NCBI GenBank assembly: GCA_023382265.1
Contig: JAMCPX010000007.1
Coordinates: 1 to 64,000, forward strand
DNA length: 64,000 bases
Source of the DNA: Deltaproteobacteria bacterium
GTDB lineage: Bacteria > JAMCPX01
Reading direction: 5' to 3'
Below the pieces are notes generated by a model that was not told the origin of the DNA, did not search any database, and worked only from the letters and a program-made list of their open reading frames with translations. The position numbers were made by a program, and so were the translations under genes. Position 1 is the stretch's first letter. Each line of letters begins with the position of its first letter. Shown in pieces: positions 1-8,675 of this stretch.

Positions 1-173
1 ATAAAAAAAGCGGCAAGATTACAAAGAACATCAATTTTAAAGGTACAAACATCATCGGCTTCATGGCACCGATTGAAGTAGCCGGCAACCCGGAGCTTAT
101 AGAAATAGGTTACGAGGCGGGCTTCGGAGAGAAGGGAAGCATGGGGTTTGGGATGGTTAAAAGAACGGTTTAA
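1..173 (+). CDS. cas6: Cas6 CRISPR endoribonuclease, C-terminal end (gene cut by window edge)
   Basis: An open frame runs from the window edge (first full codon at base 3) to a TAA at 171-173, giving about 56 residues. The tail contains GYEAGFGEKGSMGFGMV, which matches the glycine-rich loop (G-x-G-x-x-x-x-x-G-x-G) near the end of RAMP-fold Cas6 proteins. Cas6 cuts the pre-crRNA inside the repeats and leaves the 5' handle on each crRNA. Its position directly before cas3 and in the same direction as the other cas genes supports the call. The catalytic N-terminal part lies outside the window, so active-site residues cannot be checked. Confidence 0.85.
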   Translation, partial: KKSGKITKNINFKGTNIIGFMAPIEVAGNPELIEIGYEAGFGEKGSMGFGMVKRTV

Positions 174-236
174 CAGAGGTTTTATGTTATTTACATGGAC
201 AGGAAATCCGTGGGTGGATATGGGGAAGAGGATAAA

Positions 237-2654
237 ATGGAATATACAAAATTTCAGAAACATGTAATCAACAAGTTAAAAAGTGGCAAGTCATTACTCC
301 TTATCGCTCCAACAGGTTTAGGAAAGACTCTTGCAGTTACAGGGGACATACAGGATAGCTTTTGCAAGATGGTATATGCCGTTCCACTGAGGTCACTCGG
401 CAAAGGCATTCAGAAAGAGATTTCGACCCTAAAAAGGGATGACAAAAGAATATCAGCCGTTATACATCACGGAGATATTCAGGAAAGCAAGTTGTTCGGT
501 GAAGAAGTTGTTATCACAACATATGATCAGGTTGTTTGTGCTGTTCCTGGCTTGCCGCTCAGTCTTCCGCTCAGGGCGGGACATGCCATAGCAGGGGCAT
601 TACTTATGTCACGCCTGATCTTGGACGAAACACATTTGGCTTGGAGTATCTCTGATAAGGCATTGTCAATATTGCTTGCCATAATAGATTTCAGACAAAA
701 ACTTGGTTTGCAAACCATCGTCCTAACTGCAACTTTGCCAAAAGAAGTGGCAACTCTTATTTCCAAACGATTGAAACTGGAATTGATAATAGTTGGCGAA
801 GGAGAGGTAGAGTCAGATGAAGGCTTGATACTCCGTGAAAATAATAGAAAAGTAACTATTTCAACCCTTGATTTAAAAAACAAAGGAAAGGGTAATGATA
901 AGAAGCTCGACTGGCAACCGCTGGATGACAAATTAAAGAATGCTAAGGGTAAACGCATATACTTTGCCAATACAGTAGAACGACTACAAACAACTTACGA
1001 CAGATTGATAGCATCCTCAACTATAAAAAAAGCCGACGAAATTATCGTCCTCCACAACCGAATGCCTCGTTCATGGAGAGCCGACGCAGAGCAGAGGTCG
1101 TACGATTGCTTTGGTAAGGGTTCACCCGATGGTGACCGGATTTTATTGACGAATCAGGTCGCAGAGGCAGGACTTGATATTTCCGCTCCATTAGTTATTT
1201 CTGATCCCGCTCCTGTGGATACACTGGTGCAAAGGGCTGGACGATGTGCCCGATGGTTCAGGAATAGTGAAACGAAAGGAGAATTTGTTGTTATTACTGC
1301 TCCCAAAACAGAAATTGAAGAAGGAAAGAAAGGATTAGCTCTTCCATACAAAGCTGCTTTGGTATTGGATGCTTTGCAAAAAAAACCAAATGGCCAAATG
1401 ACTTGGCAGGCAGAAAAAGAATGGGTTAATCAAGTGTGGGGCGGCGGTTCAGAGAAAGCCATGAAATCGGTAGAGGAATCTCTTAATGAAATTACCTTTG
1501 CTTTAAATCTTTTTGACCGTGCAGCACAAGAGCAGAAGCCTGGCCAGATTGCAGGTGCATTCCGTGAGATTTTGTCCGTTGAAGTTGCTGTTGAAGAAGG
1601 GGATTCTGTTCGCATAGACGATTTGGCACAACGAGACTTGCAAATTATGCTAATGCAAGGTCAACATCCGGAGACATCTTCTATTTCTCTTGGTAGGGCA
1701 TGGGCTTTAATCAGAAAATCGCAAGGTAAGTGTGCGGTAATCCGCTATAACGAACATGAAGACTTGGTTATTTCTCCGACTGATTCTGTAAGATTAGGTG
1801 ATGTCTTGATTGTTCCTTCATCTGTAGCCTACCTTCACAGAACAAAAGGTCTCTGTTTTGGCGATACAAATGAAATTAAAGGCGTATTTAGGTGCAGTGA
1901 TTGGCTGGCTAAGAAAGAAAGGTCAGGTGAACCTATTAAAAAAGAATATGGAAAGCAGCAAACCCTTTTGGAACACACATCAGGAGTAATGAAAGGAGTT
2001 TATCAGCGATTCACAAATGATGGTATGTACCGCTCCACGCTTAAGAACATTCTAAAATCCCTTGAACCCGAAAAAAATACAGAAACGCTTGCTAATATCG
2101 TTGCTTCTTTAAGTATGCTTGCTGCCGGTTTTCACGATTTAGGGAAAGCAGATAAAAATTGGCAAGCAAAAGCAGAAGAAATTGAAGGAAAACATTTCTC
2201 TGAACTTATAGGACGGACTTCAAAAATCGAAGGTCGAATAGGTGTTCCACATACGCCGCCTGGATATAATGCCATTGTAAAAGCTGCCGAATTGTTGATT
2301 GGTAATCTCGATTCAGCAGAATATTTAATTCGTTCGATTGCTCTTTCTGCTGCTCGCCACCATTCGAGTTTTTTAAATCCATCACAGGTAACTCATCATT
2401 TTGACCCGCATCCGCAAACTAATGAATTTATTAAAGCTGTCCTAAAAGCGGTTTCTGCTTCTGAAACAACAATAAAGCAATCTGATGAAATCCTCGAGGC
2501 AGCCAAAAAATCCCCAGCAAAAGAAGATGTGCCTCTGTTGTTACCTAATGTAGACCTTTTCCCTGTTTATGCCATTGTCGGGCGGGCAATTCTTATGGCT
2601 GACAGGGAAGATGCAGCAGGTGTGGAGTTAGAGATGTGGAGAACAAAACAATGA
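237..2654 (+). CDS. cas3: Cas3 helicase-nuclease with C-terminal HD domain
   Basis: This is the DNA-degrading effector of type I CRISPR interference: an SF2 helicase that unwinds target DNA plus an HD nuclease that cuts it. Helicase motif I is APTGLGKT (residues 24-31 from this start), the Walker B/DExH box is DETH (about 130-133), and motif VI is QRAGRCAR (about 345). The nuclease part follows the helicase, with FHDLGKADKNWQ near residue 650 and a later ARHHSS. In most Cas3 proteins the HD domain comes first, so this order is a marker of the subtype. ATG at 237 is preferred over 195 because GGGGAAGAGG lies six bases upstream. The end overlaps cas8 by four bases (ATGA). Confidence 0.93.
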   Translation: MEYTKFQKHVINKLKSGKSLLLIAPTGLGKTLAVTGDIQDSFCKMVYAVPLRSLGKGIQKEISTLKRDDKRISAVIHHGDIQESKLFGEEVVITTYDQVVCAVPGLPLSLPLRAGHAIAGALLMSRLILDETHLAWSISDKALSILLAIIDFRQKLGLQTIVLTATLPKEVATLISKRLKLELIIVGEGEVESDEGLILRENNRKVTISTLDLKNKGKGNDKKLDWQPLDDKLKNAKGKRIYFANTVERLQTTYDRLIASSTIKKADEIIVLHNRMPRSWRADAEQRSYDCFGKGSPDGDRILLTNQVAEAGLDISAPLVISDPAPVDTLVQRAGRCARWFRNSETKGEFVVITAPKTEIEEGKKGLALPYKAALVLDALQKKPNGQMTWQAEKEWVNQVWGGGSEKAMKSVEESLNEITFALNLFDRAAQEQKPGQIAGAFREILSVEVAVEEGDSVRIDDLAQRDLQIMLMQGQHPETSSISLGRAWALIRKSQGKCAVIRYNEHEDLVISPTDSVRLGDVLIVPSSVAYLHRTKGLCFGDTNEIKGVFRCSDWLAKKERSGEPIKKEYGKQQTLLEHTSGVMKGVYQRFTNDGMYRSTLKNILKSLEPEKNTETLANIVASLSMLAAGFHDLGKADKNWQAKAEEIEGKHFSELIGRTSKIEGRIGVPHTPPGYNAIVKAAELLIGNLDSAEYLIRSIALSAARHHSSFLNPSQVTHHFDPHPQTNEFIKAVLKAVSASETTIKQSDEILEAAKKSPAKEDVPLLLPNVDLFPVYAIVGRAILMADREDAAGVELEMWRTKQ

Positions 2655-4096
2655 TAGCTTTTGATTGGTCAAATGCTTCTTCGACATTACAGCATTTTGG
2701 CGGGAAGCCTGTTACATTATATGTGCAAAAGACAGGGTTACCGTTCTTTGATGTATTAAGGCTTTATGGCGCTATTGATTTGTACATTGGACTTCGAGAG
2801 GATGTTACTATACATGATGCTGGTAATGAATGGGAAGTTGCAGGAAGACAACGTGCTCATCTTTTAAAAGACAGAGATGTTGGCACTTTTAAACAAGTGT
2901 GGAATAAGAGAAAACCTGATGCCAAGAAATTTTGCGATTCCTTGCGCTCTCATATTTCTGAACGGCATCTTTCCTCTGACGACTATTTTATAGAGGGGAA
3001 AAAGAGCTATGATTCAACTTTACAGACAGGTATTAGAGGTATAGCTGCTTATAGTTACGAAACCTTGCAGACAGGTCAAACATCGAAGCCTGAATGTAAG
3101 GCTAATATCCCATTAGGTCAAGGAATGCTTGCCTTTGCAGGGGAGAAAAGAACAGAAAGTTTAGGAAACATTTTGTTTTTGCCTATCTTTGAGGGACAGA
3201 TTGACCTGTCCAAAGTTGTAAGTCCTTTGCGTGCCTGGCTTGGATTACCCAATGTAATTTGCTCTCAGACCTTGGCTTTATTATCTCTTAAATCATCCCT
3301 TTTGGGGGAAGGATACGAGGAACGGTTATCTGCGGTTGTTTTCAACACAAACCTTGGAAGCCAACGAAGCGACAATTATTCTGGTTTGATTTCAATAAAA
3401 TCAACAGCCATAAATAAAATTAAAACAGCCGATTTTGCTGCTCACCTATATCGTATGTTTAGAATATTAGTCAGCAAGGCTTGGAATAAACAAGGAAGAG
3501 AATACAAAGCTACAGAATTTGCACCTGATGCCATTGCAGTGGCTTATTGGCAGTTGCAACCTGTTGGCAAGCATCTGTCTTCAATGATTACATCGCAGGA
3601 GAGATTAAAAGCAAAAGGGAATCAATATGTTTTTACAAAACCTGAATATGTAAAGGAGGTATTTGATATGAGTTATGGAGATTGGAAAGGTGACCATGAA
3701 GCTGTGCAAAGGTTTGCCAAAGCCGTAGCATCAGCTATTTATTTTGCCAGACAGAGCAAGGCTGATAACAGTGAAAAAGGTAAGGTGTGGTATGACGAAG
3801 TTGTCATGCTCCGATCAGCGCCTTCACCAAGGGCTTTTTGCGAAAGAGCTTTAATCCTTTTGGAGCAAGGACATCGTGAGCATGGGCAGATCGGTACGGT
3901 TCACAGAGAGGAAGATTATGACCCTTCAGCGCTTATAGCAAGCATAGGAGAAGGACGAGATTTTGAGACTTTTCGTGACCTATTCAGAATGTACCTGATA
4001 CAGGAGAGTACATATAAATCGAAAGAATCTGAAGCAGAGGTATCAGATACAGATACCCCTGAAACAAATAATTCAGGAGAGGAGGAATTAAAATGA
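2651..4096 (+). CDS. cas8: Cas8-type large subunit of the type I Cascade complex
   Basis: A 481-residue protein between cas3 and cas7, the usual place of the large Cascade subunit, which recognises the PAM and helps open the target duplex. I see no standard catalytic motif, and the identification rests mainly on position, size and the Dev-like neighbours; DevT/Cmx8-like proteins are the closest guess. A GTG at 2636 is in frame, but the ATG at 2651 overlaps the cas3 stop as ATGA and has GGAG nine bases upstream, so it is the better start. The C-terminus is acidic, rich in Glu, Ser and Thr. It overlaps cas7 by ATGA at 4093-4096, which implies translational coupling. Confidence 0.75.
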   Translation: MIAFDWSNASSTLQHFGGKPVTLYVQKTGLPFFDVLRLYGAIDLYIGLREDVTIHDAGNEWEVAGRQRAHLLKDRDVGTFKQVWNKRKPDAKKFCDSLRSHISERHLSSDDYFIEGKKSYDSTLQTGIRGIAAYSYETLQTGQTSKPECKANIPLGQGMLAFAGEKRTESLGNILFLPIFEGQIDLSKVVSPLRAWLGLPNVICSQTLALLSLKSSLLGEGYEERLSAVVFNTNLGSQRSDNYSGLISIKSTAINKIKTADFAAHLYRMFRILVSKAWNKQGREYKATEFAPDAIAVAYWQLQPVGKHLSSMITSQERLKAKGNQYVFTKPEYVKEVFDMSYGDWKGDHEAVQRFAKAVASAIYFARQSKADNSEKGKVWYDEVVMLRSAPSPRAFCERALILLEQGHREHGQIGTVHREEDYDPSALIASIGEGRDFETFRDLFRMYLIQESTYKSKESEAEVSDTDTPETNNSGEEELK

Positions 4097-5154
4097 AACT
4101 ATGGAGTATATCTTTTGCCTATCGTTTAGGACTTGGTTTTCATGCATTGAATAATGAGGGATCTGATGGAAGCAATCTGATGCAGCCACGCCGTATTGAT
4201 GTTGGACAGGTGACTTACGATGGAATAAGCGGAGAAATTATCAGACGGCATATTTTGGAAAATTTTGTAGAAATATGCAGAAACCAAGAGCCCAAAATTC
4301 CTATGTTACCATTGAGTGAAGGGCTACATCCTGACAGGGGGCCAATTGGAATTCGTGCTGCTGCAAGAAATGGTAATACCTCTCCTGTTAAACTTAACGG
4401 AACTAATCTTTTCCAAAGCGTCAGAACAGCAATTGAGAAGTGTGCAGTTCTTGATGTCGGAGGTTTTCTTGCTGCATGGAAAGATGCCCAAGGTGAAGCT
4501 AATGCTGGTGATTATATAGCGGAAAAAGATTATATTGATCAGCACTGCGCTGAACTTGAAAAGGTTGATCCGGTAAAAAGAGAATCCTGTTTTGATGTGG
4601 CATGGCTGATTAGCGAAAATCCACAGGATTTGACTGTTACCCAGCATTCGGCATTTCGTGATACAGCTTCAATGAACAGTCGATATGCACAAAGCATGCG
4701 CTCCAATACCTATGGTGGTATCATTCGAGCTGATTTGCATAGAATAGGAACAGATGATTACTGGTATTTACAAAATAATAAACAGAGATTAGCTATCACA
4801 GAGGATGAACAGAAGAAACGCCAGAAAGCGATTATAGCGGCGATAATAAACTTCATTATCTCACCTACAGGATCAAAAACTGCAGGATGGGCTCCTCATG
4901 TATTTTTAACAGAAGGCGCAATTCTTCTTACATCTACCAGAACAGCTCCATTTGCCTCGCCGATAAAAGTGGATTTAACTGATCAAAACACGCCAGTAAA
5001 GGCAGATTCAACTTATGCAAATAAAATGGAAGATATTAAAAATGATACTGACACGTGGGTGTGGAAATTCAAAAATGCCAAAGAGCTTATTGATACGGTT
5101 TCGAAGATAACAGACACATTAGACGGGAAAAACGATGGCAAGAAAAAAAGCTAA
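4093..5154 (+). CDS. cas7: Cas7 backbone protein, Cst2/DevR family
   Basis: Cas7 polymerises along the crRNA to form the Cascade backbone. The N-terminus reads RLGLGFHALNNEGSDGSN followed by QPRRI; the LNNEG-x-x-G signature is characteristic of the Cst2/DevR branch of Cas7, named after DevR in Myxococcus fruiting-body development. At 353 residues the length fits the family. A strong Shine-Dalgarno (AGGAGAGGAGG) lies just before the ATG, unlike the weaker sites of the neighbours, which would fit the high Cas7 stoichiometry in Cascade. The ATG overlaps the cas8 stop, and the last 20 bases overlap cas5. Confidence 0.9.
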   Translation: MKLWSISFAYRLGLGFHALNNEGSDGSNLMQPRRIDVGQVTYDGISGEIIRRHILENFVEICRNQEPKIPMLPLSEGLHPDRGPIGIRAAARNGNTSPVKLNGTNLFQSVRTAIEKCAVLDVGGFLAAWKDAQGEANAGDYIAEKDYIDQHCAELEKVDPVKRESCFDVAWLISENPQDLTVTQHSAFRDTASMNSRYAQSMRSNTYGGIIRADLHRIGTDDYWYLQNNKQRLAITEDEQKKRQKAIIAAIINFIISPTGSKTAGWAPHVFLTEGAILLTSTRTAPFASPIKVDLTDQNTPVKADSTYANKMEDIKNDTDTWVWKFKNAKELIDTVSKITDTLDGKNDGKKKS

Positions 5155-5902
5155 AACGGATTCAAAAACAATTACGCCTGTTCCTGCACCACCGTTAATT
5201 TGGATCAAGGCAGCGTATAAGTTCCATACCTATGCCTATCGTGATCCCCGTTCTGCCTTTGCATCTGCAATGGGTTCGCCTGTTGTATCTCCGACAACGG
5301 TCCTACTTGGGATTGCATCAACTTTGTTCTCCATCGGAAAAGCTTGTGAAGCCAAGGCTTTTCTCGATATCGCCCAGCATTGCAAAGTTGTTGTGGATGC
5401 GCCTGACGGTGTAATATTTTTTAGAGCGTTCCATCAACTGAGACGATATGAGACTGGCGAAATGAAAGTAAAGAAAGAAAAATATAAACCAAATGAACGA
5501 ATTGGTTTAACAAAGATAAATCAAGGAACTCGTGAATACGGTTTGGTCGAGGGTCAAATTATTCTTTATGTTGGAATACCAGAAGAACATTATGAAGCAG
5601 TTAAATTGGCACTTACAAATTTAGGGCATTTTGGAACGCATGATTCTATGTGTTCATTAATTGGTAATGCTGAAAAGTGTTCTAAACCGGATAATGTGGT
5701 TTACATTCCGCCGGAACAGTGGGAAACTAGCATACCATCCGGTTCTACCGCTGTGACTCTTTCACGCTTTAAGAATGACGATATTAAACCAACTTTGTCT
5801 AACTGGTGGATGGCTGGGGGAGAAAATACAGAACGAGTTCAGTATTTTATTAAAGGTAAATTCGAAGGTACATCAAGAGGGAAAATATATAAAAAACATT
5901 GA
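5135..5902 (+). CDS. cas5: Cas5 Cascade subunit, DevS-like
   Basis: A 255-residue RAMP-type protein in the cas5 position directly after cas7. The region around residues 40-50 (AMGSPVVSPTT) matches the conserved Cas5 N-terminal segment, in which a small motif precedes the first RAMP helix. Cas5 binds the 5' handle of the crRNA and caps the Cascade backbone. The gene starts inside the end of cas7 (20-base overlap). Its stop at 5902 lies only eight bases before a truncated copy of cas4 sequence, which suggests cas4 once followed cas5 directly. Assignment to the DevS branch is inferred from the Cst2/DevR-type neighbour. Confidence 0.85.
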   Translation: MARKKAKTDSKTITPVPAPPLIWIKAAYKFHTYAYRDPRSAFASAMGSPVVSPTTVLLGIASTLFSIGKACEAKAFLDIAQHCKVVVDAPDGVIFFRAFHQLRRYETGEMKVKKEKYKPNERIGLTKINQGTREYGLVEGQIILYVGIPEEHYEAVKLALTNLGHFGTHDSMCSLIGNAEKCSKPDNVVYIPPEQWETSIPSGSTAVTLSRFKNDDIKPTLSNWWMAGGENTERVQYFIKGKFEGTSRGKIYKKH

Positions 5903-5909
5903 ATCAACC

Positions 5910-5972
5910 ATCACCGCAACTGCTTTCAATTACTTCTTCATCTGTCATCGCAAGCTGTGGTTGTTTGCGCAT
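5910..5972 (+). pseudogene. Relic copy of the cas4 5' region
   Basis: This 63-base stretch is a second copy of cas4 codons found intact at 6753-6815. The best part (5925-5972) matches in 46 of 48 positions, and the translations ITATAFNYFFICHRKLWLFAH and ITGTEFNYFFICHRKLWLFAH differ at only two of 21 residues. The copy has no start codon and runs into a stop at 5988-5990. The two copies are exactly 843 bases apart and bracket the DUF4258/DUF2283 pair, so an insertion or rearrangement separated cas5 from cas4 and left a partial duplication. Confidence 0.85.
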
Positions 5973-6079
5973 ATGGATAGGATAAATTGAGGAGATTAGG
6001 TTTTTATGTTATAAACCTTCTATTATAGCTTTTATGGATATTCAATGACTGAAAGGAATACAAATCTCATACAATTTAA

Positions 6080-6340
6080 ATGAATATTAAGTTTACAAAA
6101 CACGCAAAAGAAAGAGCGATTCAAAGAGGAGCTACAAAGCAAGAAATTGAAAATGTTCTTTTAGCAGGTATTGAATCATTGGCAAAAGGAAATAAAAAAT
6201 CAAAAGATATGGTTTTTGAGTATAATAGAGAATGGTTGGGCAAAATTTATCCACAAAAGAAAATAAAAGTGATATATGTTAAAGAAAGAAATGATATTAT
6301 AATTATTACAGTAAAAGTATTTTATGGCGAATGGAGGTAG
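6080..6340 (+). CDS. DUF4258 protein, toxin-like small protein in the cas operon
   Basis: An 86-residue protein beginning IKFTKHAKERAIQRGATKQEIENVL and ending in a strand-rich part with YPQKKIKVIYVKERNDII. This is the DUF4258 pattern: an FTxHAxxRxxxRG start followed by a beta-sheet with a conserved TV motif. DUF4258 proteins are often paired with DUF2283 proteins, as here with a six-base gap, and the pairs behave genomically like toxin-antitoxin modules; a toxic activity has not been shown to my knowledge. The gene is visibly more AT-rich than cas5 and cas1, which fits recent arrival. It has only a weak ribosome-binding site. Confidence 0.8.
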   Translation: MNIKFTKHAKERAIQRGATKQEIENVLLAGIESLAKGNKKSKDMVFEYNREWLGKIYPQKKIKVIYVKERNDIIIITVKVFYGEWR

Positions 6341-6346
6341 AATAAT

Positions 6347-6556
6347 ATGAAAATTACTTATGACCCTAAATATGATTTGCTCTATTTAAAAATGGGTGAA
6401 GCTAAAAAGGTTTTATGTAAAGAAGTTAACGATGATATAACCGTAGATATGGATGCTAAGGGAAAATTGATAGGCATTGAAATCCTTTCAGCATCGCAAC
6501 ATGTTGATCTAAAAATGCTGTTGCCGGTAGAAATCAAGAAAACAGCAGTGAGATGA
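6347..6556 (+). CDS. DUF2283 protein, antitoxin-like partner
   Basis: A 69-residue protein starting KITYDPKYDLLYLKMGEAKK and containing DITVDMDAKGKLIGIEILSAS, the typical DUF2283 pattern (YDPexDxLYixl, then D-x-x-G-x-lvGIEil-a). It follows the DUF4258 gene by six bases with GGAGG seven to eleven bases before the ATG, so the two are co-translated. The pairing recurs widely and resembles type II toxin-antitoxin modules, with DUF2283 as the presumed neutralising partner. That role is inferred from context. It lies between the relic and the intact copy of cas4. Confidence 0.8.
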   Translation: MKITYDPKYDLLYLKMGEAKKVLCKEVNDDITVDMDAKGKLIGIEILSASQHVDLKMLLPVEIKKTAVR

Positions 6557-6719
6557 ATTATCAATGAAGAAGTTAAGATACAAAAAGAGAATGTGTCTTA
6601 ACAAAGAATGGAAGCTGTTCTTGTCATTGGGCAATGCCATGTTTAACCTAATGCCGCTGAACTGGTTAATCTTGCAGAATAATTTTTAGAAGGCATTAAA
6701 AGATTTATTGCTTAGTAAT

Positions 6720-7232
6720 ATGGATATTTCGATCCCTTTTTCGCACCTACAGATCACCGGTACGGAATTCAATTACTTCTTCATCTGTCATCGCAAGCTG
6801 TGGCTGTTTGCACATGATATACAGATGGAGCAGGAGTCCGACAATGTGTACCTTGGCAATTTGATCCATGAACATTCGTATCCAAGAGAGAAAAAAGAGA
6901 TTATGATAGACGGCGTAATCAGGATTGATTTCCTTGATGATGGAGCTGTGCATGAGGTGAAGAAATCTGATAAAATGGAAGAATCTCATATATGGCAGGT
7001 GTTATATTACATTTATTGTCTCAGGCAAAAGGGTGTGGATATACGGAATGGAGTTATCAACTATCCCAAACAGAAACGTACCACGTCGGTAGAACTGACA
7101 CCTGAAAATGAAATTGAAATTACTCATACGCTCGTAAAAATAAAAGAAGTAGAGTCAATGCCACAACCTCCGGAGATTTTAAATACAAGGCTCTGTAAAA
7201 AGTGCGGCTATGAAGATTTCTGCTATTCCTAA
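6720..7232 (+). CDS. cas4: Cas4 RecB-like exonuclease of CRISPR adaptation
   Basis: Cas4 trims prespacers and selects those with a correct PAM before Cas1-Cas2 integration. The protein has a Cys at residue 24 (FFICHRKLWLF) and a C-terminal CKKCGYEDFC cluster, the four cysteines expected for the [4Fe-4S] site. The RecB-type nuclease core is RIDFLDDGAVHEVKKSD, with the Asp and E-x-K metal-site residues present. ATG at 6720 is chosen; an upstream TTG at 6708 is in frame but adds nothing conserved. The length of 170 residues is normal, so the gene appears intact despite the rearrangement next to it. It is followed by cas1 after 18 bases. Confidence 0.92.
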   Translation: MDISIPFSHLQITGTEFNYFFICHRKLWLFAHDIQMEQESDNVYLGNLIHEHSYPREKKEIMIDGVIRIDFLDDGAVHEVKKSDKMEESHIWQVLYYIYCLRQKGVDIRNGVINYPKQKRTTSVELTPENEIEITHTLVKIKEVESMPQPPEILNTRLCKKCGYEDFCYS

Positions 7233-7250
7233 CCATTCCATGTCAAAAAA

Positions 7251-8243
7251 ATGAAGCGTAACTACTACATTACAAAAAACGGCCGTTTAAAACGTCAGGA
7301 TAACACAGTTTATCTTGAATTTGAGTCAGGCGAAAAAAAGGTAATTCCTATAGAGGATGTGGAAGGCATTTATCTGATGGGTGAGATGGATCTGAATACC
7401 AAGCTTCTCAATTTTCTGGCACAGCAAAAAATTCCAGTGCATGTATTCAATTACTACGGCTATTACTCAGGCTCATATTATCCGAGAGAGCATCTGAATT
7501 CCGGTTTTCTCCTTGTCAATCAGGTGGAAAGCTATAAGAATCAGGAAAAGCGGCTTGTCATCGCAAAGGAATTTATATTGAGCGCCTCGCACAATATTCT
7601 CAGAAATCTTAAATATTACCAGAGCCGCCAATCAGGTCTCGAGGGTTACATAACTGATATCGAAGCAAAGATCCCAGAATTAGAGAAAGCCCCTGGTATT
7701 CAGGAACTCATGGCATGGGAAGGCCATGTAAGGGAGCGCTATTATGATAGTTTCAATGTCATTCTTAATCTCAAGGAAGAATTTACCAAACGGACAAAGA
7801 GACCGCCCGACAACATGATGAATGCACTTATATCGTTCGGCAATTCCCTGTTATATGCAACAACACTTGGTGAGATCTATCATACCCAGCTTAATCCCAC
7901 TATAAGTTTTCTTCACGAGCCTGGCAACCGAAGATTTTCGCTCAGTCTGGACATATCCGAGGTATTCAAACCTATTATCGTTGATCATGTAATATTCAAA
8001 CTGATCAATACCGGCATGCTTGATAATACGGATTTCGATAAGGACATAAACTTCTGCTATCTCACCGAAAAGGGCAGGAAGATTTTTCTCAGGGAATATG
8101 ACGAGCGCCTCGACACGACAATCAAGCATAGAACACTGAAGCGGAATGTTTCTTACCGACACATGATTCGGCTGGAATGTTATAATCTTGAGAAATGTAT
8201 TGCGGGTATCGATGAATATAAAGGGTTTAGGGCATGGTGGTAA
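7251..8243 (+). CDS. cas1: Cas1 CRISPR integrase
   Basis: Cas1, with Cas2, inserts new spacers at the leader end of the array. The 330-residue protein starts with the N-terminal beta-domain typical of Cas1 (YYITKNGRLKRQDNTVYLE, then IPIEDVEGIYLMGEMDLN). The metal-binding active site is visible as the Glu in AWEGHVRERYYDSF (around residue 160), the His in LHEPGNRRFSLSLDISE, and the downstream Asp/Glu in that same stretch. It resembles Cas1 proteins of type I-A/I-B systems with a separate cas4. There is no sign of truncation. Confidence 0.95.
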   Translation: MKRNYYITKNGRLKRQDNTVYLEFESGEKKVIPIEDVEGIYLMGEMDLNTKLLNFLAQQKIPVHVFNYYGYYSGSYYPREHLNSGFLLVNQVESYKNQEKRLVIAKEFILSASHNILRNLKYYQSRQSGLEGYITDIEAKIPELEKAPGIQELMAWEGHVRERYYDSFNVILNLKEEFTKRTKRPPDNMMNALISFGNSLLYATTLGEIYHTQLNPTISFLHEPGNRRFSLSLDISEVFKPIIVDHVIFKLINTGMLDNTDFDKDINFCYLTEKGRKIFLREYDERLDTTIKHRTLKRNVSYRHMIRLECYNLEKCIAGIDEYKGFRAWW

Positions 8244-8294
8244 CGTTACTCGAAGACACTCTTAATGATTCCCGGGCATCAAAGGTTTAAGAAT

Positions 8295-8558
8295 ATGTAT
8301 GTGATTCTGGTATACGATGTAAAAGAAAATAGGGTACAGAAAGTACATAAGCTTTTGAAACGGTATCTGAACTGGGTGCAGAATTCAGTTTTTGAAGGGG
8401 AACTTACAGAAGGACAGTTCGAGGCGATGAAGATAGATGTTAAGGAACGTATGAAAACAGAAGAGGATTCTGTAATCATTTATAAGCTCGGCAGCTTGAA
8501 GTATACAGATCGTGAGATAGTTGGCGTTGAAAAGAATTTGACAGATAACCTATTGTAG
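8295..8558 (+). CDS. cas2: Cas2 adaptation protein
   Basis: A small ferredoxin-fold protein (87 residues from this start) beginning MYVILVYDVKENRVQKVHKLLKRY, the classic Cas2 start with the conserved Asp after the first strand. The middle segment LNWVQNSVFEGELTEGQ is also typical. Cas2 bridges two Cas1 dimers in the spacer integrase. The open frame extends ten codons further upstream to an ATG at 8265, but the conserved protein begins at 8295. The array leader starts immediately after the stop. Confidence 0.93.
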   Translation: MYVILVYDVKENRVQKVHKLLKRYLNWVQNSVFEGELTEGQFEAMKIDVKERMKTEEDSVIIYKLGSLKYTDREIVGVEKNLTDNLL

Positions 8559-8675
8559 GTATAATTCTATCAGGAAAGTCGTCGAGGATACGGAGTTTTT
8601 ACATGATCAGAGGTAGACAGATGGTTTTGTGTTCTTTGACAACTTAATATGCTGTTTTTTCGGCAAAAATTTTGC
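8559..8675 (+). promoter_or_regulatory. CRISPR leader
   Basis: These 117 bases separate cas2 from the first repeat and are the only place for the array promoter and for the sequence that directs new spacers to the first repeat. A TTGACA lies at 8636-8641 and an AT-rich TTAATAT at 8645-8651, but they are not spaced as a standard -35/-10 pair, so I do not fix a start point. The orientation is supported by the repeat ending in GAAAC, as in related type I repeats with an 8-base 5' handle. Confidence 0.65.

Noticed and set aside
6564-6689. Small 41-codon + frame between DUF2283 and cas4
   Set aside because: It has no ribosome-binding site or known motif and probably belongs to the junk left by the insertion.
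8636-8651. TTGACA plus TTAATAT as the array promoter
   Set aside because: The two boxes are only three bases apart, so they cannot be a -35/-10 pair.
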